Shown here piece by piece: positions 1 through 14,056 of a DNA stretch of 64,000 bases. A model generated the notes under the pieces. The model did no database searches and had not been told where the DNA came from. It saw only the letters and a list, made by a program, of their open reading frames with translations. Origin of the DNA: Zonotrichia leucophrys gambelii (taxonomy: Eukaryota > Chordata > Aves > Passeriformes > Passerellidae); the NCBI RefSeq assembly GCF_028769735.1, contig NC_088200.1:72454046-72518045 (forward strand), in the 5' to 3' direction. Every line of letters begins with the position of its first letter. The first letter of the stretch is position 1. The position numbers were made by a program, and so were the translations under genes.

Positions 1-1852
1 TGCACCAAGAACAACTGTTCAGAGATTCACTTTTCATACCATATATTGCTCAAATTATCTCATCCAATAACACAAGAGTATTTCAATTATCTACACGTAC
101 ACAGAACCTCTAGTTTAAGTACTGAAAACGCTCATTTTGAGGAATGCCTTCCCTGTGCAAATTAGTACATACATGAGATAGGAATAAAACCGCAACAAAT
201 TTAAGACATTCCTTGGTGTTTCACCACCAGGACTTCCTTCCACAACAGAACACTAAACAGGCTTTATTGCCTGTTGGTTTTTTCTGCAGCACTTGAGGCA
301 AAACCTCTCGTTGACAAAGCTGTATCTTTATTCCTATTTCAGGCAGGAACTTTAAGGCAGTACCAGTGTCTGTTCAGGTCAGACTTCCCTGTTTCCCTCA
401 ACTTTAATCCATATCCATAATGTAAAAATTTTAACAGGAAAGCAGTGCAGCTGCATGAAACAACTGTAGAGTACTTCTCTTAATCTCTGTAAGCTAATTA
501 AGGAAATTAAACTAGTTTTATATTTATTTTACACAAAACCAGATAATGAATAACAGTCATTTAAAAAAATAAACCTGATCACCCTAAGGTTTATTACAAT
601 TACTAACAAGCTCATTTTAAAATGGTATAAAAAGAGTACAACATATACTCCTATAAATTACAGATACTCCTCTAAAACACATTTAAACTTGAGCAACTAC
701 ATAAATTGCATTTTTCTCACTAGTAAGCTGATGCAAAATCTTATGAGTATGTGCACTATGTATGTGTAAACACAGACAGTTAACCATTAATACCCAATAT
801 CTGAGATTATTAGGCACTTTCTCTGTCACTACTAACTGTCTTGACAGTTTTTATTTGGTTTGAGAGTTTTTTTCCCCATGGAGAGTTCAGGATCAAAACC
901 AGAGAACGAACAGATAACTGAAGAAAAACAGGCAAAAAAATGCTTCTTCTTTATGAGGTGAAAATTACAACATGCTTACAAATTAATCTCTCCACCCACC
1001 CAGAGCAGAGCCACAGGCAAAGCTGAGGGTGCACAGCTCTCCCTCAGATTTCTTGTAATAAAAGGAAAATAAATACAAGTTGAACTGAGGGGGGCAGTGG
1101 AAGAGATGATGGACACTGTAAAAGAAGTGAAGGTTGCTCAAGGCTGCAAACAAATATTTTTTGGTCAGCAAAATCAAGTGCTGCCAGAGAGTTAACCAGG
1201 ATTAGACCTGCATGAGCAACAGAGAATAGTACGACACAGTTGCTAACATGACATAATGGACCCAAGACCAAGGGAAATGCTGATGCAGCTTTCCCATTAC
1301 TGTTGCAGAAGCATTTTTACCATTGAAACATGAAAAATGCAGCAGGAATGGGCCATTCAGCTAGAAGACAAACTCCAGAGCAGTGAGAACCTTCCGTACT
1401 CTGTTGCAGCATCTCAAAGGTTTTACACACAGTGGTAGGCCACAGGGGCATCAAAATGTTTTCTGAGCTGCAAACCTATTCTTAATTGCATTGATATGGC
1501 ATCAACCTACATGTATAGAAAGTGCTACTTCAAAGAAAATCATCTCTCTGTCCATCATAGATTTCTTCAAATTTCAGACTGAACTGTGAACCCCACAGTC
1601 ATCTGTGCAAAGGCCTTTGCAGTTGTCCGTGCCCTCACTCTCTCCAGAGATCCCCACACAGACTTGGTGACTGCAACTGGAAATTTCAGCTTTGCGTGAG
1701 ATAAAAGAGTTTTTCTAGGCATTTCTGAGTGAAGAATTGCTTGGTCTTTCACTTCCTACAGTCTTCTTCTTAACACTCTTCACTCCGGAGGCTCAGCTCT
1801 TCTATCAGAGACACAATTTGCTTATAAAAACATCTCTCACAACTGATGTCAG
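1..1852. other. AT-rich non-genic DNA
   Basis: No gene, RNA or recognisable transposon is seen. Short open frames on both strands have no protein-like composition. It could be intron of a leftward-transcribed gene starting at the CpG island near 17 kb, but nothing in the sequence proves that. Confidence 0.5.
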
Positions 1853-2301
1853 GCAGAGCAAAATTTGAATCTGACCTAATCTTGTCAATGATGATTAATC
1901 CCCGGTTAGCTTCCATGAGAAAAAAAATAAATCCACAACTGATTGCTTTTATCGATTACATTAGGGAATTAATGGATGAAGAGCAGAAGGCGTTTTCCCT
2001 TTGGAAATCAGTAAATCAGTTTGACACCTTGTCACATGAAATCTCACTCATAAAGCAAATACAAAATAACCTGAATTACGAGCATTATCACACAGACCCT
2101 AGGCTGGCTGAAGATGTACAGCCACAGCAAATGGAAACTGATTGTTCTTTTTTTCCCAGATCCTCAGAACATATCACTCCAAAGGCAGCATTGATTGTCA
2201 CTGTCACGGGGAGCTCAGGACAGACCAAGCTGGCAGGGCTGACAGAAAACGCATGGGATCTGCACAGCCAGCATGAGAGTTTGCTAAGGATAACCCAATA
2301 G
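1853..2301 (+). CDS. Candidate terminal coding exon, unidentified protein
   Basis: An open frame of about 149 codons runs to a TAG at 2299-2301. It follows a possible splice acceptor (AG at 1851-1852 after CTCACAACTGATGTC, a plausible branch point and weak pyrimidine tract). An in-frame ATG lies at 1846, so a short free-standing ORF is the alternative. The first ~85 residues are rich in Lys, Asp, Glu, Leu and Ile and read like a helical protein (for example NPQLIAFIDYIREL, then MDEEQKAFSLWKSV); the last 60 residues are low in structure. I do not recognise the family. The surrounding DNA gives no second exon I can defend, and AT-rich DNA yields open frames of this size by chance now and then. 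The call rests on composition and the splice-like boundary only. Confidence 0.25.
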
Positions 2302-5300
2302 TGCCCTACACTGAAGGGCTCTAAACATTCACACCCTCCATGGTCAGAGATGATAAGAGCCCTTCTTGATGCAGCCTAATCAGATCTGACCCTCTTCACC
2401 TGGGCTGCTCTGCTTTCAAACCTCACTGTGAAGCAGACTGACACAGCTGAAGAGTGCAGAGATGTTGAAGATGGGCTAAGCACGGATGAGGGAAAAACAA
2501 TTCATTTAGACTGATGTCTGAAGAATAAACAAATCAAAGGCTGAGTGAGCTGGAACAAGTCTCCTTGATGGAGACAGATATGCTGCTACTTTTTTCAAGT
2601 TACACTGCAAAGAAAAATAAATCAGTAATCAATGACCATTTTTCTTTGGTTATTAGATTAGGTCATTTTTATTTTTCAGTCTCTCTTTGCTTATCAGAGG
2701 CTTCTAAGAAAATGAGGTTTATGTAATCACAGTGTTTGTCTGTGTGTTCTGGCCTCGTGCCCAATAACCTGTAAATTTATCAGTCACTCAAAGCAGGAGT
2801 GGGGAAGAAGTCTTGAATTGTGGAGTTCTAGAGAATCCAGTGATAATGCACAAGTCTGGAGGAGACCAGGCCTTACTTGCCCCTAAGTGATGGAATTACC
2901 AGTTTTGAAAGCTACAGCATCACAGTCCTTTATTTCATGGTAGTGCTGTAGTTACACAGAATGAATCTCTCTACCATTCCTACTAAATATAAATGCAACA
3001 AGATGTGACCTGATCTTAAATGACAGAGAGCTATTCAATTCAAACTATATAAAAAATGTAAACTGGAGTAAATTTTGGAGTTAAACTTTTTTTTCCTTTT
3101 TTCCTTTTCTGGTGGAAACCTGGAGAGGTCAGGAGCTGCCACACCGCACATTGTTTTGTAAGCATCAAACAACCTCTTGCGTTGTAGTTACAAGCACAGA
3201 ATGAAGTAAGATAACTGCAAACATGGGAGGAAACAGGAAACTTTGCCAGCCAGCAAACATGTGGATTTGCACTAGTAAAGCCACACAGTTCCAGATGCAA
3301 TGGGCGGCTGGATAGCATGGATCATGCTGCAGCACAGACCCAAATGCACAGGAATATTGCAACAAGGTCCTCAAGGACCCTGTCCTTCGCTGCAGAACAC
3401 CCAGCAGTATCTTCTACAAGACCTGTTCTTACTGCAAATGATCATGAGAGTTTGCTCTAGGAATTGTCCTCTTGAAAAGCAAGATTGTCTTTGGCCTGCT
3501 GACTTCACTCGCTGCCATTCAGTGAGTTTCTGAAGCTGCTAAGCTGGCAGGGACCATATATCCACTTATCAGTCCTCTTCTCCCTCAAATTAGCATTAAA
3601 AGGGCAGGAAAGACAGTTCAGTGCAAGTCAAGCCTGCACAAGGCAAGGAGGCACAGTAAAGAAAAATGCCAGCATGCCAGATACTTTGCAGATGGACACA
3701 TTATTGTTCCTCAGAGGAAGGCTGCCAAACATCACAAACATGGGGTCACTCCACTGCAGCTGTCATTGTCTGATAAATTAGGGCCCTTTCACTTCAAAGT
3801 ATTTCCTTTTCTTCAGGCAGATAACAAGTACAGGTGTTGAACCATTAAGGTTTCCTACAGCCCACGGTATTGCATGTTTAAAGATTATTTCCACAGGTAG
3901 CCAGCAGGATGAGCTGTTAACAAAAATCTTTTGACTAAATATGCTTTTTTTTTTTTTCCCACCCAGATGAAAATTTATCAAATAAAGACACTTAAAACTG
4001 TGTAGAATTCAAACCAAAATTTCTGAAAAGCACACTTTGAGAAGAAGAAACAGCCCCTTGACCATAAATCCTGATTTGCCTGTTTGACACAGGACGTTTC
4101 AGTGAAACATGAAAAACTGTGTCAGGTACATACACAGATGGCACCTCTCAGCCCTAGGCATCTTTCCCAGTGTGGATGTTTGGAGTTAATAGTAGTTCTC
4201 AGCAGAAAAGGCAAATAACATAATTTAATAGAGTCTATAGGCTTGAGACAAAAATCATATCCCACCCTGCTTCACCTTCCTTCTTTTTTTAAATGAATAC
4301 ATTTTAAAATGTTTTTTTCAAAAAATGTATTCCTAACTGAAACATCTCTTTATTTTAACCCCAAGTCAATTTTAATAGTACAGGGCTAGAAGACTAAGAA
4401 AAGAATTAAAAATGGCTAAATGCATGTCTTAAAGGAGAATTATTTCTGAAATAAGGTATTACTACCATTTATGAATGCTTTATTACTGAGTTACCCAACA
4501 AAGACATCTGTATCAAACTTCTGTCATAGTCCCTCAGCCATATAGCATACACATTTCTGATGGGGTTTTTTCCCTAATGCAAATAATAAAAAAGGACATT
4601 GCACTCGTGGATGCAACTGTGAAAACTTTGTGGTTGCTCACAAGTTGCCTGGGACAATCCTGTGGTTGCTTAAATACACCAATGCCCTGGTTCCACCGCT
4701 GTGGAAATTATCATTCATGGTTTTACCCTCTCTTGAACAAAGTTTCTGTGACCCCTCTTTTCCTATTACCAGCCTCCCAGACACCGTGTCACTTCCAGTT
4801 TATTGCCAGGATATAAAAAGAGCACAGTCAAAGGACTCAGATAATTACTTGAGCTTCCTATGCAATTTAGGATCAATTTCAAATGTTCCCACCTTCCTTT
4901 GAATGCCTTCTGCTTTCCAGCCCTCTTCAAAGACAGCCTCTGTTGCCTTCCCTCCCCCGTGACGTGCACTTTCTATTTTTCCGCACACATTTTCACCATA
5001 CACTATATTCTACCCTTTCCTAGACACAGCCTCTGTTATCCCTGGCAAAATTCTTCAATCTGCAGCTCCCTGCACTTGTGACAGACCCTCTCGCTATGAG
5101 AATCAGACATATGCACTCCTGCATTTGTTTATAACTTCTATCTGCTAACAAAATGCTATAGTTTGTGAAAAAAAATTTGCTGGCAACTCTGCTTCAGAAC
5201 CTTTGTCCTTGTAAATCATCCAGTAAAATGCCACTTTGCATGTAGCAGCCAGATGAAAATAAAGTTGTCTTTCCAGCTACCTCCTGTTTTCATGATTTAC

Positions 5301-8300
5301 ACCATTACACTTCTGTAAATCTTTATCACAGCTTAAAAACTTCATGTTTCAAATGATCTGTTCAAAAAAACCCCAAAATTAATTCATTTTGACGCCATTT
5401 CCCCTTAACAGCTTCTGAAACTTTTCAATGCATTACGGATCAGTTTTTCCACCTCCAGCAATCAAAGCATCTGCGATTCACTGCACAAAGCCTCACATGC
5501 CACCACAACCACCACCCTACAAAGGAAATTCAAAATATTTAAGCAGAAGAATAGGGAAGGCAAAAGCATTTCCTTTGACAGTTCATTCACTCAGTTCCAT
5601 CTTTTATTTAGGTGATTTGCAGAGGTTGGAATGGATGTAGTAGTCCTGCACTCAAAGGGGAAAATGGAAGAACATAATTCAAAACTGAAAGTGACTGGTT
5701 AAATCCAGTTTTTTAACAAACCCACAATTAAAGGGATAAATCCTGTCTTTAAGTCTTGAAGAACTTCTGCCTTCAAGAATTTTCACAGGGATTACAACAC
5801 AGCCTAAAGAGGTGAGTGAGCAACATACAAAATATATGGTTTTCATGGTAAACTGGCTTAAACACATTACATCCTCTGTAAACATGAATACAAATTTAAA
5901 ACCATGTTTGCAGTTGTGTAATTCTCGTACCTAATACTAGTACTCCCTATGTGCCAGCAGAAGAAAAAATAATTCCTGGGGAGAAATTCAACTTTGCCAG
6001 GTGCCAGTGGTGTCTGCAAGTTTTCTGCACTCTGAGAATATATAAACATTTTTTATATGTAGAATGCAAAAAAGACAAAGAATGTACACAGGCACAAACT
6101 GGTTCAATACATTCCTATGGTATCAGTTGCAGCTGTAGGACAAGATGCTGTGCTTCAGTGGATAAATAAAACCTGCAAGAAATAAACCTGCTACCAGCAC
6201 TTGTGGCAGGCAGTAAAAAAGCAGATTCTTTCTAAGAATGACCAAGTAAACACCTTTGTAATTTTATGCTTTTCATACTTTGTAATTTTATGCCTTTCAT
6301 ACTTTTCATAATTTCACAACAAAGCTTCCTGTTCTGATTTATATCAGTATCAGTCTTCTCTAACCATAAATTTTAGAGCATCTCAAATCATTAAATTCTT
6401 TAATTAACTTTGTCTAATGATGAATCAGAGGCCTTTTTAAAAAGAGTGCCCAATACATCAGTAGAAGAAGCTAATGATGGCAAATGCCTTAGAAGCTTCA
6501 ACAATCAGAAGACAACTGTTTCAGGTTGCAATTAATACTGTTCATCAAGAAAATTTCTCTTACTTTAATATGTTAATTTACCTGCATCACAGATTATCTG
6601 AAATCTTTTTAAATGCCTGCTGCTGATTTCAGTTGAGGGCAGTGTAATTTGAACCCATAAAAATCAAGACCATGTTTTTATCAACTTGAACACAAGGCCC
6701 TAAATCCCAAAAAATATCATCCTTCAGGACACATGTTGACTTCTTTAAGGCTGTACCTCTGCAGTGTGCAAAAGGACAGCAGCAGCAAAAGCACATATTT
6801 GTCATACAAAAATGGTCCGTCCATATCATTGTCAGACAAAGCACCTTTCGTAACAAGGCACCCTATTCAGAGATCTAATTTTTGCAGACATTTGTATGCC
6901 AAATTAAAAAAAAAAAAAAAAAAGCCCAACTCTGTGATGCTGGGGTTTAATGAGGTACTCTGTTATTCTCTGTAATAAAAATTAAACGAGAGAGACAGAA
7001 TTCTTCAGCTTAATTGCCACATCTGTTATTAGGCACTTTACTTTGATTGACTGGAGTGTATGTGTCAGAGACTGTGCCAGAAAACAGGCAAACTTTGTAA
7101 AGTAGACTTATAACTTATAGCCCAACTGGCACTAGCAGCATCTCTGTTACAGCTTCTGCTGCCTCTCAGTTAAAACTACAGGAACGTTTGGCCTTGGTTC
7201 AGTCATTCATTAAAAACTAAAGTATTGCAAATTGTTCCTCCTTTTTTCTTTTCTTTTTTTTTCTTCCTTTCTTAAAGATAAATTAAAAGCAGTCCCTATT
7301 TTCAGAAGGAAGAGCAGTGGTTACCTCAATGTGTGAATGTGTAATTTCTCATTAGTGGATGAGAGCAACCCAGAATTTGGAAATTGCACCACGTGAAATT
7401 TCACATTAAGTGGTGCATCTGCTGCCTCACTTTGCCAGCAGATGAGCAAAGGGCTGAGGGGACAGTGACAAACAGCACAGCATTTGCAAAGGCACTGGAC
7501 AATCACAGTGAGGGAAGAGCAAAAATGGAATGGACACTCTCCTCTGATCTGCATGGAAACTTGGGATGAAAGCTGAGGTCAGGAACTGCCTTTCTTTGAA
7601 ATCCACAGATCATGACACCTGGTGAAAATCCCACCTGCCCTGAGCTGCCAATAACTGGTTTTATGACCAGCTGATTTTCTTTTGGCTCTAGAACCCAAAC
7701 CTTAGCATCTACTGTCCTGACATAGCAAAATGACACTTTCTCCCTCAGCTAACTTCTTTTTTCCAATTTCACACAGGCTTTCTACCAAGAGCACAGAAAT
7801 GTGTGTTGCTATTGTGAGCATGAAGACAGACAGGCCAGCTGCAGTATTGCTGAAAACTACTTTTCATCCACTTCATCCAATAAGGAGCAAGGGATTATTT
7901 GACCCTCCTTACCAATTTTCTCTGCTGCTCCAGAGAGCGCAGAGAAAGGCAAAAATATATGTGGAAGAGCAACAAAAAATACACCAATACCCACTTCTGA
8001 AAGGTGGAAGGATGGTTCTGTGCTGGAAGCTGAAGCAAAGCTGTGCTCCATGGGCTGGGCAAGCAATGGGCACTCAGCCTGACCCAACCTGTCAGCTGCC
8101 CACTGAACTAACCCATGTGTGTATCTGTCTTCTCTCTGCAGGGCAGATTGTGACACTGATTCTCCCCCTCCGGGAGAGCAATGACTGTTTTTTGGAAGGA
8201 GTCTGCCCCAATGGGTGAGACAAGCCAGGGCAGATGCTCTTTGTCACTGTTTGAAGGTTTTTGTTGTGCTCTCAGCAGTTCAAGGCTGCTCTGTGCCACA

Positions 8301-11300
8301 GTGGGGTCCAGAAAGTTTCCACATGGCACTCTACTCTGAGATCTCTTTTCTTTTGCAAATATCTGTTTTCCCTCATCCTAGTGAATACAGCAAAAAATAG
8401 CACTCACTTAAGCACATTTATTTAAGATACACATCATGTAATAATCTCACATACAGTATTTTAATTGACATAATTCCCTATAAGATCTACAACTCTTCTT
8501 CTAACACTGCAAGGCCTTTTATTCTTGAGGCTACTCTTATTAACCACACTGTACATGCAAAGTATTTGGCTCCAGTCTGTCTAAGTGTTTAATCTTGTTT
8601 CACAAAACAAGTCCACAGCAGGGCTGAAAACAGAATTTAGATCTTTTAGTCTCCATTTTCAGCCCATGTCCAGGACCCATGCCCTCCAGTTTGATATCCT
8701 GCCATGATGGCAATGACATGAGCATCGTGCTTATGGCACTAACTGGGTATAGCAAATAATGAAATACACACTTCTGGGTCCTAAACATTTACAAAGGAAC
8801 CACCACACCCAATGTCATGACTGAGAGAATTTTTTTTTTACAGATTTGGGTCACCTCTGAAGAGGCCAATAATGCCCTCTCGTCAGTCTGGTTTTTTGCT
8901 TGTTTTTCCCACTGGTGTTCTTGTTGGAAACAGCAATGAAGAGAAAACAAACATCAGTGTACTAAAGCTTTGCTCTTTCCCTGAAGACAGGCCATGAAAC
9001 ACAAAGCAGGGTAATTTTCAAAAGTCTATGGAGAGATTCCCACAAGAGAAGATAAAAGTTTAAAGAGTGTATCTGGAAGGCAGGCTCCAGAAACATTACT
9101 CAGTGGCATTGGACATTTTTGGAGTGACTGCAATGGATTTCTACTTAATTCCAAAAAAAAACCCCTTGTGCAGAACAAGAGGCAGCAGCAACAACCTCAG
9201 GGTTTCTTCACAACTTGTCTCATGGCTAGATGAGAGAGAGCATTTCCTCCCTGCATCCCCACACTACTTCAGCAAACAAGCCAAACAAAAATCTCTTTTC
9301 TGCAGTTGATACACTGTCAAAATATGCACAGAAAGTTTGGCAATCTGCAAAAGCACAAAAATAACCCCCTTCTCCCGCATATTAGTGGTGCAGACCAGAA
9401 CCCCAAACCACTGTATCCTTTGAGGTTCACTTACCATGAATGCATATCCTGGCTGTCATTATTCATACATAATGCAAATTGGCATGAACTAGTGTTCAGC
9501 AAGAAAGAATGGAGCATTTCTAAAAAGTGCATTAAAGTTGCAGAAGAACAATATTGTTCCAGAGATGAGATTAAGTCTCACAGCTCCCTGAAATGGGTTA
9601 TGGAGATTGAAAAATCTACTGACAAGCAGTGGGGATACTTAAAACAAGGAAGCTTTTCTCTTGCTGTGTTTTTGTTTTACTCTTTCAACAACTACTCACC
9701 CTATCTTCTTACTCAATAATTAAAAATGCAGTCTTTTCTGGGTTCAGAGTGTAAACAAGTTCCCTGGAAGCAGTGATTTTTTTCTTCAGGACCATCTTCT
9801 CTTTTAAACAGAAGTAGTGCCTTTAATCCAAACCAACCCCAAAGCACAGAGAGCATCCTATGCACTCTCAGCAGAGTCCATCACAGTGCTGGCAGCTCAG
9901 CTTTTTTCTGAAAGAAAATTTAATTATCTATTAATTTAATTATCTATTAAAAGAGGCCAGTTGTTCTGGCTTTGGTAGAGGCAGCTTTGGTATACTTGGA
10001 TAACAAGTAGATGTGCGTGTCTTCACAGATCCTAAAGTGCACAAACAATGGGTCTGGCATCATGAACTTCACCTCAGCTACTCTGATCTCACTTGAGTCA
10101 CTCCTGGTTTACTCAATGTAAGTAAGAAAACTGGACTCTCAGCCTCTCTACAGTTACACCTTTTATTTTAAAAGAAATGAAACTAGCTAAAATTAATTTA
10201 TTAAAAAAAAATCAAACAGAAATTACATTCTTTGCAGACTGATAGAATCTTCATGAACTCTACCCCTCAATTTAAAATGCACATTTCAATCTCACTGGCA
10301 GGTACCCTTCAGAAACAGTTGTTGTCTGCAATATCAGTCTGGGGAGGTGGCGGGGGGAGGAAAAAAATAAAAAAAGAAGACGAAGGGGGGAAAAAAAAAA
10401 AAGATTAAAAGATCAAGTTACTCTTGACTTCCAAACAAGCCCAGCCACAGCTGTACATCAGCTTCCGAGCAACTGCTCTACAAACACACAACAGGGCTTC
10501 TGTCTTCCCACAGGGTTTGCTCGGGTCAGCCGCATGTGGCGCGGATTAGAAAGGCAGGAAAGCTCCATCACAGGGCGGCAGAGCCACGAGCTGAACGGGG
10601 GAGCTGCCGGTGAATATCCTGTCCAGGCTCCCTCCCGAGGGGGCTCCCCCGATCCGGAGGGGCCCACACACAGCTCTGCAGAAAAAGGGCCCCAAATCAT
10701 CAGTCTGCTGTCACACTTTCACTGTCTGAGCAGGAGGAAGCTGGGAGCGAAGGAGGCCAGAGAGTTAAGTGGGGTTTTCAAAGGCAAGAAGAGGATATGA
10801 AAGAGGCAGCCTCAGATTTTTGGCGGTGACAGAGTGATGGATTCAGGCAGCCTGTGCAGATTGTGAAATTTTTCTTACTGTAGGAAAACAGTAAAAAGGG
10901 AAAGTGACATACAGCAGTGGTCAGGGAATATGGCCAAACCTCTTTGCAGGGTGTGATCACCAGTAACTCTGGCCATCATCAGGTGCCACCTCCCATGTGA
11001 TGGATGTGCTGCAGAAGTCAATCCATCCCTCCAGGTTGCAAAGGCGGCAAACCAGTGGTTTTTAAACAAATACCTCTCTAATTGAAGAGCTCTCCACTCC
11101 AGCTGCTGTATCCTATTTACTCAGTAGATTTCCAGCCCTGCTGCCTTTGGGACCAAGACTGCCACAGCTCACAACTCATCAGGGTCATTTCTTCATGTAT
11201 CAAGTGCTCTTGAACCCTTTGAAGAGGGTTTATAAGACACCAAACAGATGCTTCCCACAAACACACATAGTCATTATTTGTGCTTAAGTTCCAGTGATCA

Positions 11301-13707
11301 TGAGATGCGTGTATTGACAGACCAATGTGGTCCAAAATTTTGTAAACACTTCAGAGGAAACGAAAACTCAGCTAGACATGCTCAAAAGGACACAGATGGA
11401 AGCAACGGAGCAAAGAAGCAAAGGAAGTGGAAGATCCACTTGGCCTGTTGGCATGCTCCATCTTATTCCCACTATGTCTGCTCTCAAAGACATGTTACAT
11501 GTTTTTTGCTGATTCCTGACAGCAGCTTCCAAATAAACATAAACAAACCAATTATGTCATTTTGTACTTAAAACTCAACCAGGCCTTGGCGTGCACACAC
11601 ACAAACTCACATGTCCTTTTCTTTTTTCTTTTTTTTTTTTTAACATGCAAGTGCTTCCAGTGTGTTCACATTCTCAGGGCGATCAAGCTTGGTCTGACTA
11701 TTGGCTTTTGGAGGATCTGATGCCAGTCAGCCGTGCATAATGGCCTCTTTGTCTCACTGTCACATGAGCAGCATTGTGTTACAATCATTGTCACTCTGGG
11801 CTCAAACTGCAAGGCATGCTTTCACACAGAACACTCACTCACTTTGGGGGCTCCTTCTGGCAGAGCCCTGCGATCGAAACTCTTGTGCTGCTCTTTAGTT
11901 CATCAGCCCGGCAATGCTGAAACTTTAAAAGTCAGGATTCAAAAGCTCTCATCCAAATCAAACGATTATGAAGCTTCTCTATGGGCCACATGAAGAGCGG
12001 GGCAAGTAATGCAACATAGCCATCATTTATTTACGTCACTTTAAATCACTTTTCCTATGCCCTCTGACAGCAGAGAATTGTGCTCCAAATAAAAGTGGGG
12101 GATGGGAAAAAAGAAAATCACAAGTCCAAGTTATCTCCACATTGAATATTTGTCTGCAAGATAAAATCAAAACATTTCCACATGACAAAGACAAGTAACT
12201 TGCCAGGTGACAATGTTATTTTACTACTTGCTCTGTTAATCTTCTAAATTCACCAAGAGCACCCAACCCTTCCCCTGCCAACAAAATATTCTGAAAAATA
12301 GATAGGGAAGACTTCTGTATAGGGGAAACTTCAAAAGTTGCTTTAAACATGCTGAACTCATTGAAACCCTGTACGGATGTCTCTGTTTTCATTAATGAAA
12401 AGTAGTCTCATGGGGCTGAGACCAAACCATATTAAGAAAAACATCCTCCTGCCCATACTGTCTCTTGAATAATTTTGTACTGGAAACTTTTGTCTTGTTC
12501 TTCTCTTGAAATACAGCATCACTCACTCTGAAGAGGACTTAGAGGACCTACCCCTGAAGAAACAGGCACTGCATGGGAAGAATTCATGACATAACGCCTG
12601 TGATGTGCAGAAAACTTTGGGAAGCAGTGGCTTCTTCCCAAAAGAAATGGGGTTGTGCTTGGAACAGCAAACTACCATCTCCTGTCCGGTTCATTCTTCT
12701 TTCCTTTGCAGTCCATCAAAGCAATGCAACTTCTGAGCCCCGCTGTGGCGTTCCACCCTGGTACTGCTCATAAACGTGCCCTAAACACATATTACCCTCC
12801 TCTGGATATTTTTTCTTTATTAGGCAGCCTGAGCCAGCCTTTCTCCTTCTCCACACCCTCCGCTGCCGCTTGGAGCAGACCCTTCCAGATGAGCACTGCC
12901 CCAGAGGCAACACCACGACGGGTCAGGGCCACCCTGGCTCTTTCCTGGACAATTCTACCCAGACCACAAACCCTGCTGGTCCTCTCTTGTCCAGCCTGAC
13001 AAATTCACCCTCTGCATCATCCTAAGGTCATGGCTTCTCTTGAAATGCTCCTTGCCTTTCACGGTCTCCACCCATGCCCAGCATTCCTAGTACTTCACAA
13101 GACGTTGGCCCTTTGTTTGGTGAGGCCTTAGTTCTAGCCATCATTGGCAATATATTGGCATTACAGAGAAATAGTTCTTCACTTTTTTCTATTTAAAGAC
13201 TCATCTAAAAAAACCTATTATTAATTCCTTTAAATGTATGAATTTCAGTTGAGTTTTGATGAAAAATAACACGACTTTAGCCTGACACCTGCCTTCATTA
13301 TTTCGCTGTCTCACCTTACTTCCTCTTGCCTTTTGTCTTGGGTGTAGATTATAAAAGGAAAGGCAATTTTTTGCTATTGCACATCTCCTGTGGCTGCAGT
13401 GGTGGACACTAAAGCCACACAAGCTGCAGCTCTTTGTGCCAGTGATCCTAAGTCTAAAATGACACACCAATGTGAAGTCTTTATGTTTCTTTGAAAGAAT
13501 AATTTTGTGCACACTTGCACCTCTGCATGTTCAACCAAAATTATCTGGTACGCTGAGAAGGGTGTTCTTTTACAGCAACAGAAAAATTATTACGTTTCTT
13601 TCCTGAGGACACAGCAAGTCAATGTCAAAGTTAAAACTATGTTTTCTGTTGTATGTTTTCATTGTCTTGCACATCAAAAGAGCTCAGAATTGGTATCTCA
13701 CTGCTGA
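2302..13707. other. AT-rich non-genic DNA
   Basis: About 11.4 kb with no supported gene. Open frames of up to 162 codons occur (for example 7730-8218 and 9306-9719, both plus strand) but lack protein-like composition, splice context or recognisable domains. Homopolymer runs include an A-run near 6905-6923 and a purine-rich A/G stretch at about 10,350-10,405. No tRNA, rRNA or CR1 signature was seen. Confidence 0.5.
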
Positions 13708-13798
13708 CCAGTTTTATCAGTGTTTTGTATCTGATTGTCTGAGAAATTAGATAGGCTAATTTCTCTGACAATCAGATATAAAACACTGATAAAACTGG
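13708..13798. repeat. 91-bp near-perfect inverted repeat (hairpin)
   Basis: Two 42-nt arms, 13708-13749 and 13757-13798, are reverse complements at 40 of 42 positions, separated by a 7-nt loop (GATAGGC). If the plus strand is transcribed, one of the two imperfect positions is a G-U wobble and the other a U-U mismatch. The outer ends read CCAGTTTTATCAG and its complement. The form fits a long-stem small-RNA precursor or a very short palindromic transposon remnant. No flanking target duplication is obvious and no other copy is seen in the window. Confidence 0.85.
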
Positions 13799-13885
13799 AA
13801 GAGATGGCTGTCCACATTTTAACATAAGCTTTATGTGTACAACCAAAGGCATGAACCACAAATCCTTACACAGGCAAAACATCAA

Positions 13886-14022
13886 TTATAGACCAGACAG
13901 TTTGAATGGGTTAATTAACATGAATGCTGACACAATCAATAAAGCTATTCCAGTAAAGCAAATCCCACCCCAGAATATTTCTCCTAGTTTTCTGACAGAT
14001 GGCTTTAGATGATACATACTCT
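13886..14022 (-). CDS. Candidate terminal exon with one transmembrane segment
   Basis: On the minus strand a long pyrimidine tract (the complement of the A-run at 14033-14056 and beyond) is followed by ACTTGTGGAG and an open frame of about 44 codons ending at 13886. The peptide contains SVRKLGEIFWGG and then about 20 hydrophobic residues (ICFTGIALLIVSAFMLI), followed by NPFKLSGL and a stop, as in the last exon of a small membrane protein. It lies about 3.2 kb downstream of the CpG island on the strand favoured by the splice donors there. The acceptor is GAG rather than the usual CAG or TAG, the phase does not match the candidate first exon directly, and I do not recognise the protein. A chance hydrophobic frame cannot be excluded. 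Confidence 0.25.
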
Positions 14023-14032
14023 CTCCACAAGT

Positions 14033-14056
14033 AAAAAAAAAAAAAAAAAAAAAAAA
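14033..14056. repeat. Poly-A run
   Basis: An uninterrupted run of 24 A on the plus strand. Read on the minus strand it forms most of a pyrimidine tract just upstream of the candidate exon at 13886-14022. Confidence 0.9.

Noticed and set aside
7730..8218. A 162-codon plus-strand frame
   Set aside because: No domain, no splice context and ordinary composition; overlapping frames of similar size exist on the other strand.
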